NCBI GenBank assembly: GCA_017848115.1
Contig: JAGAKZ010000027.1
Coordinates: forward strand, 21,468 to 85,467
Length of the DNA: 64,000 bases
Direction: 5' to 3'
Origin: Oscillospiraceae bacterium
Lineage (GTDB): Bacteria > Bacillota > Clostridia > Oscillospirales > Ruminococcaceae
Shown piece by piece: positions 1-8,760 of this stretch. Every line of letters starts with the position of its first letter. Positions within the stretch are counted from its first letter, which is position 1. A program made the position numbers and the translations under genes. The notes below the pieces were generated by a model that was not told where the DNA came from, searched no databases, and was given only the letters and a program-made list of their open reading frames with translations.

Positions 1-479
1 TTACAAGAGCGGAAAATGAAGTTATAATAGTTGAAGGTATACACGCACTAAATCCGGAAGTTACAGGAGATTTGCATGAAGTGGCAAATTGTGTTTATGT
101 CAGTGTGAGAACACGTCTGAAAACAAGCACAGGTGATCTTCTGCATCCGTCGCAGGTAAGACTGATGCGAAGACTTATACGTGACAGACTTTTCAGAGGA
201 CGCAGTTATGATGAGATATTTGCTATGTACACAAGTGTACAGCGTGGTGAAAATCTCTACATAATGCCTCATAAGCACAGAGCAGATTTTGATATTGATA
301 CTTTTATTGATTATGAAGCATCTGTATATAAGAGTGTGATCTATGATGAGCTTCTTGAAGCTGAAAAGACAAAGTATACGGATCTCAGATCAATGACTCT
401 GAAATATTTAAAAGAATTAGAACCGATACCTACAGTATTTGTTCCTAAAAATTCACTCATAAAAGAGTTTATAGGCTAA
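1..479 (+). CDS. Nucleoside (uridine-type) kinase, C-terminal part
   Basis: This is the 3' end of a gene that starts before the window. The reading frame is open from base 3 and stops at 477-479. The visible part has a VEGIHALNP motif, typical of the uridine kinase/phosphoribulokinase P-loop family, followed by an RRLIRDRLFRGRS stretch matching the arginine-rich lid and base region of the long TGS-containing nucleoside kinases of Firmicutes. The likely reaction is ATP-dependent phosphorylation of a pyrimidine nucleoside in the cytoplasm. The Walker A region is outside the window, so the exact substrate cannot be read. A strong hairpin follows directly. Confidence 0.75.
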   Translation, partial: TRAENEVIIVEGIHALNPEVTGDLHEVANCVYVSVRTRLKTSTGDLLHPSQVRLMRRLIRDRLFRGRSYDEIFAMYTSVQRGENLYIMPHKHRADFDIDTFIDYEASVYKSVIYDELLEAEKTKYTDLRSMTLKYLKELEPIPTVFVPKNSLIKEFIG

Positions 480-485
480 AACAAA

Positions 486-526
486 ACGTCACCCGATTTT
501 ATATGTCGGGTGACGTAAAATTTTTT
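486..526. terminator. Bidirectional intrinsic terminator
   Basis: An 11-bp perfect stem (486-496 with 506-516) has a nine-base loop and is flanked by A and T runs. It separates the + strand kinase from the - strand tautomerase gene that converges on it. Confidence 0.85.
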
Positions 527-527
527 A

Positions 528-869
528 TCAGAAATTTGAACCGTTCCAGCCCCAGTCGCGTGTGGCTTCATATTTTACATATATTCTTGAACGATCTATA
601 GAAAGTTGTTCGTTTAATATGTTGCAGATCTGGTTTGTGAGCTTGCTGAAAGCAGATGAATCGGCTGAACCGAATACGCTTACTTCTACCATAGCAGCAG
701 GAGCATTGTCGCCTTTGAAGTAAAGGACTTTCTCAGGTTCTATACCTACCATAAGCCAGCTTTCAGATTTTCCCGGTATAGCTGTTATAGCCTGACCAAG
801 TGCGGATTTGATAGCAGTTTCCTTGTCAGAAGGTACTGCTGTATTTGTTTTTACATTAATAAATGGCAT
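528..869 (-). CDS. MIF-family tautomerase
   Basis: The 113-residue protein begins MPFINVKTN, so Pro becomes the N-terminal catalytic base after Met removal, as in macrophage migration inhibitory factor and phenylpyruvate/D-dopachrome tautomerases. Length and the C-terminal DWGWNGSNF motif match the family (mammalian MIF ends with a similar GWNNSTF). Members form trimers. The physiological substrate in anaerobic bacteria is unknown. Start chosen for the AGGAGG-type ribosome site just upstream. It is a monocistronic gene ending at a bidirectional terminator. Secreted host-modulating MIF homologues exist in pathogens, but no signal peptide is present here. Confidence 0.85.
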   Translation of the reverse strand: MPFINVKTNTAVPSDKETAIKSALGQAITAIPGKSESWLMVGIEPEKVLYFKGDNAPAAMVEVSVFGSADSSAFSKLTNQICNILNEQLSIDRSRIYVKYEATRDWGWNGSNF

Positions 870-901
870 TTATATTTCCTCCTAAAAATAATGATACATA
901 A

Positions 902-930
902 AGTATAACACAAAATCATGGTTTATACAA
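902..930 (-). promoter_or_regulatory. Promoter of the MIF-like gene
   Basis: Minus strand: -35 TTGTAT (925-930), 17-nt spacer, -10 TATACT (902-907), about 30 nt upstream of the start codon. Confidence 0.6.
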
Positions 931-1035
931 GAAAAAATAAAAAAATTTTCTGATTTTTGTGTAGCTTTTTTCAAAGTTTAAAAGTATTATTAATGTAAGT
1001 TTGATTTAATGTGATTTTGAACGGAGGGTTTAATC

Positions 1036-3525
1036 ATGAATTTTAAGAAAAAGCTGGCACTTATTTGTGCGGTAGTTATGACAGCGACAGTCGGATTTTC
1101 CGGAAATACTGAGTTATTTTCGTCTTATGTTTCGGATAATTCGGTAATGGCTGCCATTTCAAGTGATGATGCTTTGTTGCAAGAAAACGGTTACTTTGTT
1201 GTGGTAGGTACATATGGAGGTGATGCAGGTACATATACTCAACTGCGTTACATATATCAGAGTAGCGGAGATTATTATTCCAACAAGGTTGTATGGAAAG
1301 AAGCTCCTGATGACTTAGTATATGGTGATGTGCTTATCGCAGATGGTGAAGTTACAAAAACCAGAGTACAGGATTTCCCTGATAGTCCGGTGTATGCGAT
1401 GTCTTCATATCAGTTGCTTGGCTCAGATACATCACTTACAAAAGTTGGAACATGTTCAGAACTTGACAAGAAAAACCTTACTATCACAGGACAACTCTAT
1501 GGCGGTAGCGGATACTGGACTATAGAGCTTGAAGATGAAAACGGTGGAGAATATTCTTACGGATTTAATCCGCTTTTATCATCACTCGGAATAAATCTTG
1601 CGTATGACGCAAAGATAGGAGATGTATATACATTTGCATTTTATGACGGAGAAGCTGTAGTACCTCTCGAAAAATATGAAAACAATTCATCGGAAAACAA
1701 TGAAAACAAAGGTGACGAATCAGGTTCAGGCTACACATATGATGTGTCTGTAAGTGAAAAATACGGTCACTATATTGTTGGTGATGACGGCTATGAAACG
1801 ATATATCAGCTTGACGGTTTTTCTTTGACAGGAGATTATATATCCGAATATCTGGATACACAGGTTGGACATAATATTGTTTTACCGGGTGTAGTTGATG
1901 ATATTAAAGTCAATGAGCTTGCATTCTGTGATTGCATGGGTATAAAAAATCTTGCAGTACCTGATACATTTATGATTATTGACGGTTATATGTCAGAGGC
2001 AGAAGAGTTAGAAAGTCTTACTATCCCCGAATCGGTAAGACAAATAGAACTTGATGGTGAATTTAAAGAAGATTTCTTTATCCGTGGTTATTACGGAACA
2101 TATGCAGAAAAATATGCTGAAAAATCAGGCTACGATTTTTGTGCTGTAGGTGATATTAATAACGATACAGAAAATAATGTTGTTGACCTTGTAAAAATGC
2201 TTGGTCATATGTACGGAGTAACAGAATTAAACGAACGTGAACTTATGAGTGCAGACTGCAACCTTGATTTTTCTGTAAATATTGCCGATCTGGTAATGAT
2301 GAAAAATAATCTTCTTGACCCTAAGATGACTAGCAAAGGTGCGTCTATGGAAGGCGCAGTTGTAAAGCCCGAATTCGAAAGCGAACCAACAACTGCTATA
2401 AGTTCTCAGGCATACAATGGATTTGTTTCAGATATCACTTCAGATATCATGCTTTATGACACCGAGAAAAATCCAAATCCTGTATATTCTCCTATGAGTG
2501 TATATATGGCACTCTCGATGGCTGCAGAATGTGCTGACGGTACAACACAGCAGGAGTTGCTTGACCTTCTCAATGTTAAAGATACAGATGATCTTTCGGA
2601 TATAAATCAGAGATTTTTTAACTCGACAAACTTCGATACTTTTGATAAGTACTGCAAACTTTCAAATTCTGTATGGCTCAATAATATGTACATTTTTGAA
2701 ATGCCTGTACTTAAAAAGTTAGCCGAAAAGTATTATGCCGTTTCTTTTGCAAAAGATTTTAAAAAGGATAATGTTTCAGAGGAAATATCATCATGGATAT
2801 TTAAGAATACATCAGGAAAATTAAAGCCGAATATTCAGATAAACAGTGATGATATAGCTGTACTTCTCAATACTATTACATATAAAAATATATGGTTAGA
2901 TGATTTTTCTGATCCGACACCTGACACGTTCTACACAGCTGACGGAAAAGCTGTAGAACATGATTTCCTCCATTACAATTCTGATTTCCCTGTTGATATT
3001 GGATTTGGTGAAACTTACATGACATATGCAAGAGAAATGGAACATGGGTATAGCATGAATTTTGTACTTCCTGACGAAGGTGTAAGTGTTGAAGAAATTT
3101 TTGAACCTGAAACTCTCAGTGCTATCATAAATGATGAAGCTGAACACGCCGAAAGAAAGGTAATATTCTCATCACCTGTATTTGATGTAAAATCAGAGTA
3201 TAAGCTTAAGGAAATAGTTCAAAGTCTTGGCGTAAGCGAAGCTTTTGGTAATACAGGAAACTTTGAAAATCTTATAAACAATGAGAAAAACAACCTTCCG
3301 GGAGTGAGAATATCAGATATTATTCATGAAGCTACAATTGCAATGGACGAGGAAGGGTGTGAAGCTGCAGCATTTACAGCTATAATTATATCGCCTAATT
3401 GCCCTATTATGCCATCGGAATGCGAAACAGTAGAGTTTAATCTTAACAGACCGTTTATGTACTATATTTCAGACAGTGCAGGAACACCGATATTTATGGG
3501 TGTTATAAATAATCCGGCTAAATAA
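1036..3525 (+). CDS. Secreted dockerin-containing serpin
   Basis: 829 residues. A lysine-rich signal peptide (about 1-38) is followed by an uncharacterised beta-rich region, then a short BspA-like leucine-rich patch (about 290-365), a type I dockerin with two calcium-binding-type segments (about 372-431; GDINNDTENNVVDLVK and ADCNLDFSVNIADLV), and a full serpin domain (about 458-829). The reactive-loop hinge reads EEGCEAAAFTA, close to the inhibitory consensus with small Ala residues at P12-P10, so it probably inhibits serine or cysteine proteases; P14 is Cys instead of Thr/Ser. The dockerin should attach it to a cell-surface scaffoldin, which suggests protection of the cellulosome. RBS GGAGGG supports the start. 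Confidence 0.93.
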   Translation: MNFKKKLALICAVVMTATVGFSGNTELFSSYVSDNSVMAAISSDDALLQENGYFVVVGTYGGDAGTYTQLRYIYQSSGDYYSNKVVWKEAPDDLVYGDVLIADGEVTKTRVQDFPDSPVYAMSSYQLLGSDTSLTKVGTCSELDKKNLTITGQLYGGSGYWTIELEDENGGEYSYGFNPLLSSLGINLAYDAKIGDVYTFAFYDGEAVVPLEKYENNSSENNENKGDESGSGYTYDVSVSEKYGHYIVGDDGYETIYQLDGFSLTGDYISEYLDTQVGHNIVLPGVVDDIKVNELAFCDCMGIKNLAVPDTFMIIDGYMSEAEELESLTIPESVRQIELDGEFKEDFFIRGYYGTYAEKYAEKSGYDFCAVGDINNDTENNVVDLVKMLGHMYGVTELNERELMSADCNLDFSVNIADLVMMKNNLLDPKMTSKGASMEGAVVKPEFESEPTTAISSQAYNGFVSDITSDIMLYDTEKNPNPVYSPMSVYMALSMAAECADGTTQQELLDLLNVKDTDDLSDINQRFFNSTNFDTFDKYCKLSNSVWLNNMYIFEMPVLKKLAEKYYAVSFAKDFKKDNVSEEISSWIFKNTSGKLKPNIQINSDDIAVLLNTITYKNIWLDDFSDPTPDTFYTADGKAVEHDFLHYNSDFPVDIGFGETYMTYAREMEHGYSMNFVLPDEGVSVEEIFEPETLSAIINDEAEHAERKVIFSSPVFDVKSEYKLKEIVQSLGVSEAFGNTGNFENLINNEKNNLPGVRISDIIHEATIAMDEEGCEAAAFTAIIISPNCPIMPSECETVEFNLNRPFMYYISDSAGTPIFMGVINNPAK

Positions 3526-3535
3526 AATAAATTTT

Positions 3536-3568
3536 ATCGCTCTTTCTGAATAATTCAGGGAGGGCGAT
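3536..3568 (+). terminator. Hairpin after serpin gene
   Basis: A 15-bp G-U-tolerant stem starts ten bases after the serpin stop codon. The T-run is weak, so termination may be inefficient. Confidence 0.5.
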
Positions 3569-3664
3569 AGCTTTATAAGTACATAAAGACACAAAAGACT
3601 AGTTTTGCGAAATGCGTTACGCTCTTGGTAAAAATATACATCTTCGATGTTTTCCCTGATAATA

Positions 3665-3693
3665 TTGACAAAAACAAAGTTATACTGTATAAT
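3665..3693 (+). promoter_or_regulatory. Consensus sigma-A promoter of the MoxR gene
   Basis: TTGACA (3665-3670), exactly 17 nt, TATAAT (3688-3693): a perfect consensus 33 nt upstream of the start codon. Strong constitutive expression is predicted. Confidence 0.85.
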
Positions 3694-3725
3694 ATAACAA
3701 AATTACTTTTTGTAAAGGAGAAGCT

Positions 3726-4790
3726 ATGAATTTACCTTTTAATATTTCACAAAACGAATTATCCGATCTGCTTTTAAATATCTCCGTTGAACGTCCTGTA
3801 TTTATATGGGGCGCACCCGGAATCGGAAAATCTGCACTTGTACAAAAGTTTGCAGATGACGTAGGACTTGAATGTGTTTCTTTGCTCGGAAGCCAACTGG
3901 CACCCGAAGATATTATCGGTATACCTAAAATAGACGGGGAAACCTCTTGTTTTATGCCACCAAAAATGATAGCCAAAAAAGAACCATATGTATTATTTCT
4001 TGATGAACTAAATGCCTGTTCGCAGGAAGTGCAGAAAGCTTTTTACAGTCTTATTCATGAACGAAGAATTGGAGAATATCATCTTCCCGAAGGAAGCGTT
4101 GTTATCGGTGCCGGAAATCGTTCGCAGGACGGAGCTATTGTAAAAACAATGTCAACTGCACTGATAAATCGTATGTTTCACGTTCAGCTTGTCGCCAATA
4201 CAAATCAATGGCTTGACTGGGCTTATAACGAAGGTATTCACCCGTGGATAACAGACTATATCACACAGCGTCCCGATCATCTCTTTTCAGAACCGCCTAA
4301 AACTGAAGAACCTTATTCTACACCACGTTCATGGCATATGCTGAGTGATGCGATAAAGTCATACAGTGCAGGTGATAAGCCAATATCGGACAATATTCTC
4401 AGAGTACTTGCTTATGGTTCTGTTTCTCCAAATCACGCAGGGCAGTTTCTTGCTTTTGTCAAAAATATTGGCAATAAAAATCTGCTCAGCGATATTATTA
4501 AAGGAGAAGCAAGATTTCCGTCAGAGCCAAAGGACAGAGATGTTCTTTATTTTGTTGCACAGAGTTTCCGTTCACGTTTACTTATGGAACTTCCGAATGA
4601 CAAAAAAATGCTCAATCAGAATACTCAGCTACTTGCTCATCGTGCCAAAGCTATGATTCGCGATCTGGCTCATATCAATATTGAAATCGCACAGATGGTT
4701 GTATCTGATGACGATAATAAATCATTACCTGAATGGTTTATGATTGAAATAGTACGTGATTTGCCACGACTTATTGCAAAGAACAGGTGA
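3726..4790 (+). CDS. MoxR-type AAA+ ATPase
   Basis: 354 residues. Walker A GAPGIGKS (29-36), Walker B VLFLDEL with D93/E94, and an AAA_5-like core including GAGNRSQD around sensor 1. MoxR ATPases are hexameric chaperone-like remodellers that work with a von Willebrand A partner, and such a partner is encoded immediately downstream with its ribosome site overlapping this stop codon. Target unknown. An AAGGAG ribosome site lies at 3715-3720 and a consensus promoter precedes the gene. The same ATPase-plus-VWA logic occurs in the E. coli yeh cluster with a DUF4132 protein; a DUF4132 protein is encoded at 22.6-27.8 kb here. Confidence 0.88.
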   Translation: MNLPFNISQNELSDLLLNISVERPVFIWGAPGIGKSALVQKFADDVGLECVSLLGSQLAPEDIIGIPKIDGETSCFMPPKMIAKKEPYVLFLDELNACSQEVQKAFYSLIHERRIGEYHLPEGSVVIGAGNRSQDGAIVKTMSTALINRMFHVQLVANTNQWLDWAYNEGIHPWITDYITQRPDHLFSEPPKTEEPYSTPRSWHMLSDAIKSYSAGDKPISDNILRVLAYGSVSPNHAGQFLAFVKNIGNKNLLSDIIKGEARFPSEPKDRDVLYFVAQSFRSRLLMELPNDKKMLNQNTQLLAHRAKAMIRDLAHINIEIAQMVVSDDDNKSLPEWFMIEIVRDLPRLIAKNR

Positions 4791-4794
4791 TATA

Positions 4795-6636
4795 ATGGCT
4801 AAAAGAGCAGAGCAAAAAATATCTCCGAATGAACAAAAACTGATCGATGGAATAGAAATTATAAAAAATCATGATTTGTTTGGTTCGCTCAGGATAGGTA
4901 TCAATTATTTATCAAAACCGGAACGTTCAAAAGAAATTTCTGCATGGGTTTGCGAGAGAGGTACAGTTGAAGTAAATCCTGATGTAAGTCACTCACCTGA
5001 AGAGTGGGCATATATTATTGCACACTGTATGTTGCATCTTTGTTTTGACCATTTTAAAAAAAATAAAATGCCCGGTTATAACAAAACTCTTGATAACGGA
5101 AAGCAGGAATGGGTAGTAAACTGCAATCATTCGATATGGAACTATGCTTGCGATGTTTATATTACAAAATTTCTTTCAGATATAAAATTTGGAATGTGTA
5201 TAAACGAATTAGATAAAAATATACCTTCCGGTTCTACCGAATTGAAATTATATGAAACATTTGTACAAAAAAATATGAGTATCCACGAAAATCTTTATGG
5301 CACAACAGCTCCCGGAATATGTGATATGATCTGGGATGACTCCAAACGATACTGGCGATTAAACTATTCTTATTCAGAAATGTTTGCAAATGCAATAACC
5401 CATTCTGTACGGAAAGCTATAAATAAAGTGGGTGACAAGGAAGCTGAACCATACAGTAAACAAAAAGAAGCTGCGGAATGGTTTATTAATCATTATCCGT
5501 TACTCGGAGGCCTCGCGGCAGGCTTTAAAGTTATTGAGATTGGAAACAGTGTTGACTCAGCGTTAAAAAATGATATATCGGTTGCAGCTGTAAATGTAAC
5601 TGAAAGAAAAATATATGTAAATTCTTCTGCCTGCTTAAATATCGAAGAATGGCGTTTTGTACTCGCACACGAATATCTTCATGCAGGTTTGCAACATCAT
5701 GAACGATGTCAGGGGCGTGATCCGTATTTATGGAATGTAGCCTGCGATTTTGTTATAAACGGCTGGCTCAAAGAAATGCAGATAGGCAGTATGCCAAGTA
5801 TCGGGTGTCTTTATGATGAAACTCTGGAAAATTATTCAGCTGAAGAAGTTTATGATGTGATTCTTTCAAGACTGAAAAAAAATAACGGTTATCAGACTTT
5901 CAGGGGAGCAGGTATGGGGGATATAATTGATCAGGGATACGACCAATCACGTATTCCTCCGACATCTCTTGATGATTTCTGCAAAAGTGCGTTAAGATCA
6001 GGTCTGGAGTTCCATGATATTAGCAGAGGATATATTCCAAGTGGTCTTGTTGAAGAAATACGCGCACTTTCTGTACCGCCGATTCCCTGGGACGTTAAAC
6101 TTGCAAAGTGGTTTGATACATATTTTGCACCTGTTGAAAAACAACGAACATATGCCAGACCGAGCCGACGACAGAGCAGTACTCCTGATATTCCACGTCC
6201 CGGCTGGATAACTTCTGAAATATCAGCCGACAGTAGAACATACGGTGTTATAATCGATACATCAGGTTCGATGTCATCAAAAATGATAGGTTATGCACTC
6301 GGCGCAGTTGCAAGTTATTCGATACAAAAAGACGTAGAACGTGTGCGTGTAGTATTTTGTGATGCGGCTCCATATGATATCGGATATGTATCTCCGGATG
6401 ATATCGCAGGACGAGTAGAAGTGAAGGGGAGAGGCGGAACAGTGCTCCAGCCGGCTGTAGATTTACTTGAAAACGCAGAAGATTTTCCTAAAAACGGCCC
6501 TGTACTTATCATTACTGACGGCGGAATAGAACCTGATCTTGTTGTAAAACATGAACATGCTTTTCTCGTTCCAAAAGGTACTTTACTTCCGTTCAGAGCA
6601 AAAGGTAAGGTATTTTATTTCAGCGATTCAGTTTGA
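4795..6636 (+). CDS. VWA-like/putative metallopeptidase protein (DUF2201 type), internally duplicated
   Basis: 613 residues from the ATG at 4795, chosen because an AGGTGA ribosome site sits at 4785-4790, overlapping the MoxR stop. Residues about 70-130 and 285-340 are clearly homologous. The second has an intact zinc-peptidase-like HEYLH (292-296); the first has HCMLH (77-81), lacking the catalytic Glu. Both are followed by a W-N-x-A-C-D motif. The C-terminus is a VWA-like domain with the MIDAS start DTSGS (488-492). With the MoxR ATPase it forms a two-gene operon, presumably an ATPase-adaptor-protease or metal-chelatase-like machine. The duplication with one degenerate active site is seen directly; function is inference. 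Confidence 0.85.
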   Translation: MAKRAEQKISPNEQKLIDGIEIIKNHDLFGSLRIGINYLSKPERSKEISAWVCERGTVEVNPDVSHSPEEWAYIIAHCMLHLCFDHFKKNKMPGYNKTLDNGKQEWVVNCNHSIWNYACDVYITKFLSDIKFGMCINELDKNIPSGSTELKLYETFVQKNMSIHENLYGTTAPGICDMIWDDSKRYWRLNYSYSEMFANAITHSVRKAINKVGDKEAEPYSKQKEAAEWFINHYPLLGGLAAGFKVIEIGNSVDSALKNDISVAAVNVTERKIYVNSSACLNIEEWRFVLAHEYLHAGLQHHERCQGRDPYLWNVACDFVINGWLKEMQIGSMPSIGCLYDETLENYSAEEVYDVILSRLKKNNGYQTFRGAGMGDIIDQGYDQSRIPPTSLDDFCKSALRSGLEFHDISRGYIPSGLVEEIRALSVPPIPWDVKLAKWFDTYFAPVEKQRTYARPSRRQSSTPDIPRPGWITSEISADSRTYGVIIDTSGSMSSKMIGYALGAVASYSIQKDVERVRVVFCDAAPYDIGYVSPDDIAGRVEVKGRGGTVLQPAVDLLENAEDFPKNGPVLIITDGGIEPDLVVKHEHAFLVPKGTLLPFRAKGKVFYFSDSV

Positions 6637-6728
6637 TTTTTTGCAAATAAAAATATAATTGATGCTATACAGCTATTTTATATGCACGTTTTCTTGAAAA
6701 ATATATACAAGTTCAACACAAAATTGCA

Positions 6729-6757
6729 TTGACGTTTTTATTTTTTAATGATATAAT
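6729..6757 (+). promoter_or_regulatory. Promoter
   Basis: TTGACG (6729-6734), 17 nt, TATAAT (6752-6757), upstream of the membrane-anchored protein gene that starts at 6810. Confidence 0.7.
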
Positions 6758-6809
6758 TATAGGTGTTAGGTAATTTGAAAAAATGATTGCACAAAAAAGG
6801 GGTGTAACA

Positions 6810-7880
6810 GTGAGATATAAAAATAATAATAATACTGACGGCTCAGAAAATAAAAATGTTGGCTTTGTTGTAGGTTTTTTTATTGTAGCCATTGCATCAG
6901 TAGCGGTATGTATATTTTGTGGAAAATTAATTGATGATCATGGTTCATCAGAAAAAAAAGAAGTAAAAACTACACAAAAGAGTGTAGTTACAACTGTATC
7001 TGAAACACTGAGTGAAACAACGGTTGTAACAACGGAACCTGAACCTGAAAACCTGAAGTATGTTTATGACAATTCGGGTAAAGAACTTCCAGCACTTAAT
7101 GTTATACTTGATAAAACTTCTAATAAAACATATAAAGTCAATTTAAGGGAACTTGCTAACCCTGATGATGTTATAACAGCTTTCAGATTTATTTTTTATG
7201 CCGAAGATGGCGTTTCAAATCTTGGCGAAGTAAAAGGCGCATATGGTTTGAATATTGAACCATCTTCACCGTTAGCTACAGATGATTCATGGTATCAATC
7301 AGAAGATTTTTCTGTTTATTCCGAGGGAGCATATTGTGAAGTCAGATGTGAAGTACCAACTGAACTTGCGAAGGATATAGATATTGAAAAAGGAAAATTA
7401 ATGGTTGGTTACTGGTGGAGTGATCAGCAGACAGTAAGACTTGAAAGAATAATTTGTGAAAAATATTCTTACATGGAACGCCCAAATGATGGAACAAAAA
7501 GTTTAAAAGTTAATATTCCACTTAATTTCAATAATGAAGAAACAAAAAAATACACATTACCTCTCAGGGAAATAATTCCTGACGGCTATATTCCTGAGTT
7601 TGTGGCTGTAACACTTGAAAATGAAAATGGTGATCCTCTTGGAAAATTTAGTGGTTCGATAGGTTTAGCAACCAAAGATTCAATTTATGATGGTTTTTAC
7701 AGAGAGGACAATATGGTTGTATATGGCGAAAATAGCACCTGCGATTTAACATGGACTGTTCCCGATGTTGTTAAGAAACTGCTCAATTATGACGGAAATA
7801 TGGAAGTCTCATTTTGGTGGGGAGATTGTGAGGATATCAAAATAACCAAAGTATATGTTCAATACAGCAAACAAAAATAA
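6810..7880 (+). CDS. Membrane-anchored protein with two repeated Trp-rich beta domains
   Basis: The GTG at 6810 is preferred to the ATG at 6783 because AAGGGG lies 7-10 nt before it (356 residues). One N-terminal transmembrane helix (about 20-40) is followed by a Thr/Glu-rich linker and two tandem domains of about 130 residues, each ending in a YWWSDQ/FWWGDC motif. The repeats resemble small beta-sandwich modules found in ruminococcal surface and cellulosomal proteins, so carbohydrate or wall binding is plausible, but no family can be named with confidence. It has its own promoter and terminator. The N-terminus is cytoplasmic and the domains should face outward. Confidence 0.75.
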   Translation: MRYKNNNNTDGSENKNVGFVVGFFIVAIASVAVCIFCGKLIDDHGSSEKKEVKTTQKSVVTTVSETLSETTVVTTEPEPENLKYVYDNSGKELPALNVILDKTSNKTYKVNLRELANPDDVITAFRFIFYAEDGVSNLGEVKGAYGLNIEPSSPLATDDSWYQSEDFSVYSEGAYCEVRCEVPTELAKDIDIEKGKLMVGYWWSDQQTVRLERIICEKYSYMERPNDGTKSLKVNIPLNFNNEETKKYTLPLREIIPDGYIPEFVAVTLENENGDPLGKFSGSIGLATKDSIYDGFYREDNMVVYGENSTCDLTWTVPDVVKKLLNYDGNMEVSFWWGDCEDIKITKVYVQYSKQK

Positions 7881-7890
7881 TAGTTAAAAA

Positions 7891-7932
7891 AGAGATATTT
7901 GTTCGATTATACGAATAAATACCTCTTTTTTT
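7891..7932 (+). terminator. Intrinsic terminator
   Basis: A 15-bp stem with G-U pairs (7891-7905 with 7912-7926) runs into a T tract, just after the stop at 7880. Confidence 0.75.
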
Positions 7933-7980
7933 ATTCTATATTATCCTATATATTTTATTAAAAATTTTTTGTTTATTGGG

Positions 7981-8009
7981 TTTACAATTGCTTAAATTTG
8001 CGGTATAAT
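7981..8009 (+). promoter_or_regulatory. Promoter
   Basis: TTTACA (7981-7986), 17 nt, TATAAT (8004-8009), upstream of the Thr-rich membrane protein gene at 8086. Confidence 0.65.
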
Positions 8010-8085
8010 ATAAATGTATGAAATAATTTCATTTTAATAAAATTATTTTTTCGTTAAATATTATAAAAATAAGTGGGAATATATT

Positions 8086-8754
8086 ATGAATATAATAAAA
8101 AAAATCGCAGTGATCCTACCTTTAGTTGCAGTAGGATTATTTATATACACATTAAATTTTATAGATAAGAAACAGAACTCTCCGGCAGGTGTTGTTATTG
8201 AAAGTTTTGTTTCAAGTACAACAAGTACACCAGATACACAAGCAATTATTATGGATACCAAAGAAAAAATCACCAAAAAAACAGTAACTACTATAACTGA
8301 AACTGAAGTGTTTGAGACTACAACCTCATCCTGTCAGGTTACAACTGTTTACGATGGTATAGTCACTAAAGTTGTAACACCTTTTTCAAAGACACCACAG
8401 GTTGAACCTTTGCAGGAAATACAGCAAAGCACTGTAATAACCCCTTCTGAGATAGTTATTGAGTCGATACCTTTGATTTGTCCCGAAACAACATCTGATA
8501 CAGATGAAATATTAGCTGAATCTCCTGAATATAAAGGAGATGTTCCTTTTGTAACAACGGCTCCCGATTTAACAACAACTACAGATAGTATTTCCGATAC
8601 AACTGCTGAAACTACAACAACTGTTTACACAGAAAGCGATCAGAACGCTTCATCTGATAATACAGAAGTATCGGAATCTACAGATATGACTACAACAACT
8701 ACGATGGTTTCACAAACTACAGCCACCGAAGATACATTATTAAATCAGGAATGA
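8086..8754 (+). CDS. Thr/Ser-rich membrane-anchored surface protein
   Basis: 222 residues. An N-terminal lysine pair and hydrophobic segment (about 5-25) act as signal anchor. The remainder is low-complexity, dominated by Thr, Ser, Val and acidic residues with repeated TTT and ETTT runs, and contains no recognisable enzyme domain. Such Thr-rich stretches are typical of O-glycosylated linkers in ruminococcal secreted proteins. The next gene begins six bases after its stop, so the two are probably cotranscribed. Function not recognised. The ribosome site is weak. Confidence 0.65.
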   Translation: MNIIKKIAVILPLVAVGLFIYTLNFIDKKQNSPAGVVIESFVSSTTSTPDTQAIIMDTKEKITKKTVTTITETEVFETTTSSCQVTTVYDGIVTKVVTPFSKTPQVEPLQEIQQSTVITPSEIVIESIPLICPETTSDTDEILAESPEYKGDVPFVTTAPDLTTTTDSISDTTAETTTTVYTESDQNASSDNTEVSESTDMTTTTTMVSQTTATEDTLLNQE

Positions 8755-8760
8755 TAAAAA

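Noticed and set aside
3601-3615. TTTTGCGAAAT motif also near the serpin gene, resembling the prophage repeat
   Set aside because: Only 11-12 bases match and there is no inverted partner; likely chance.
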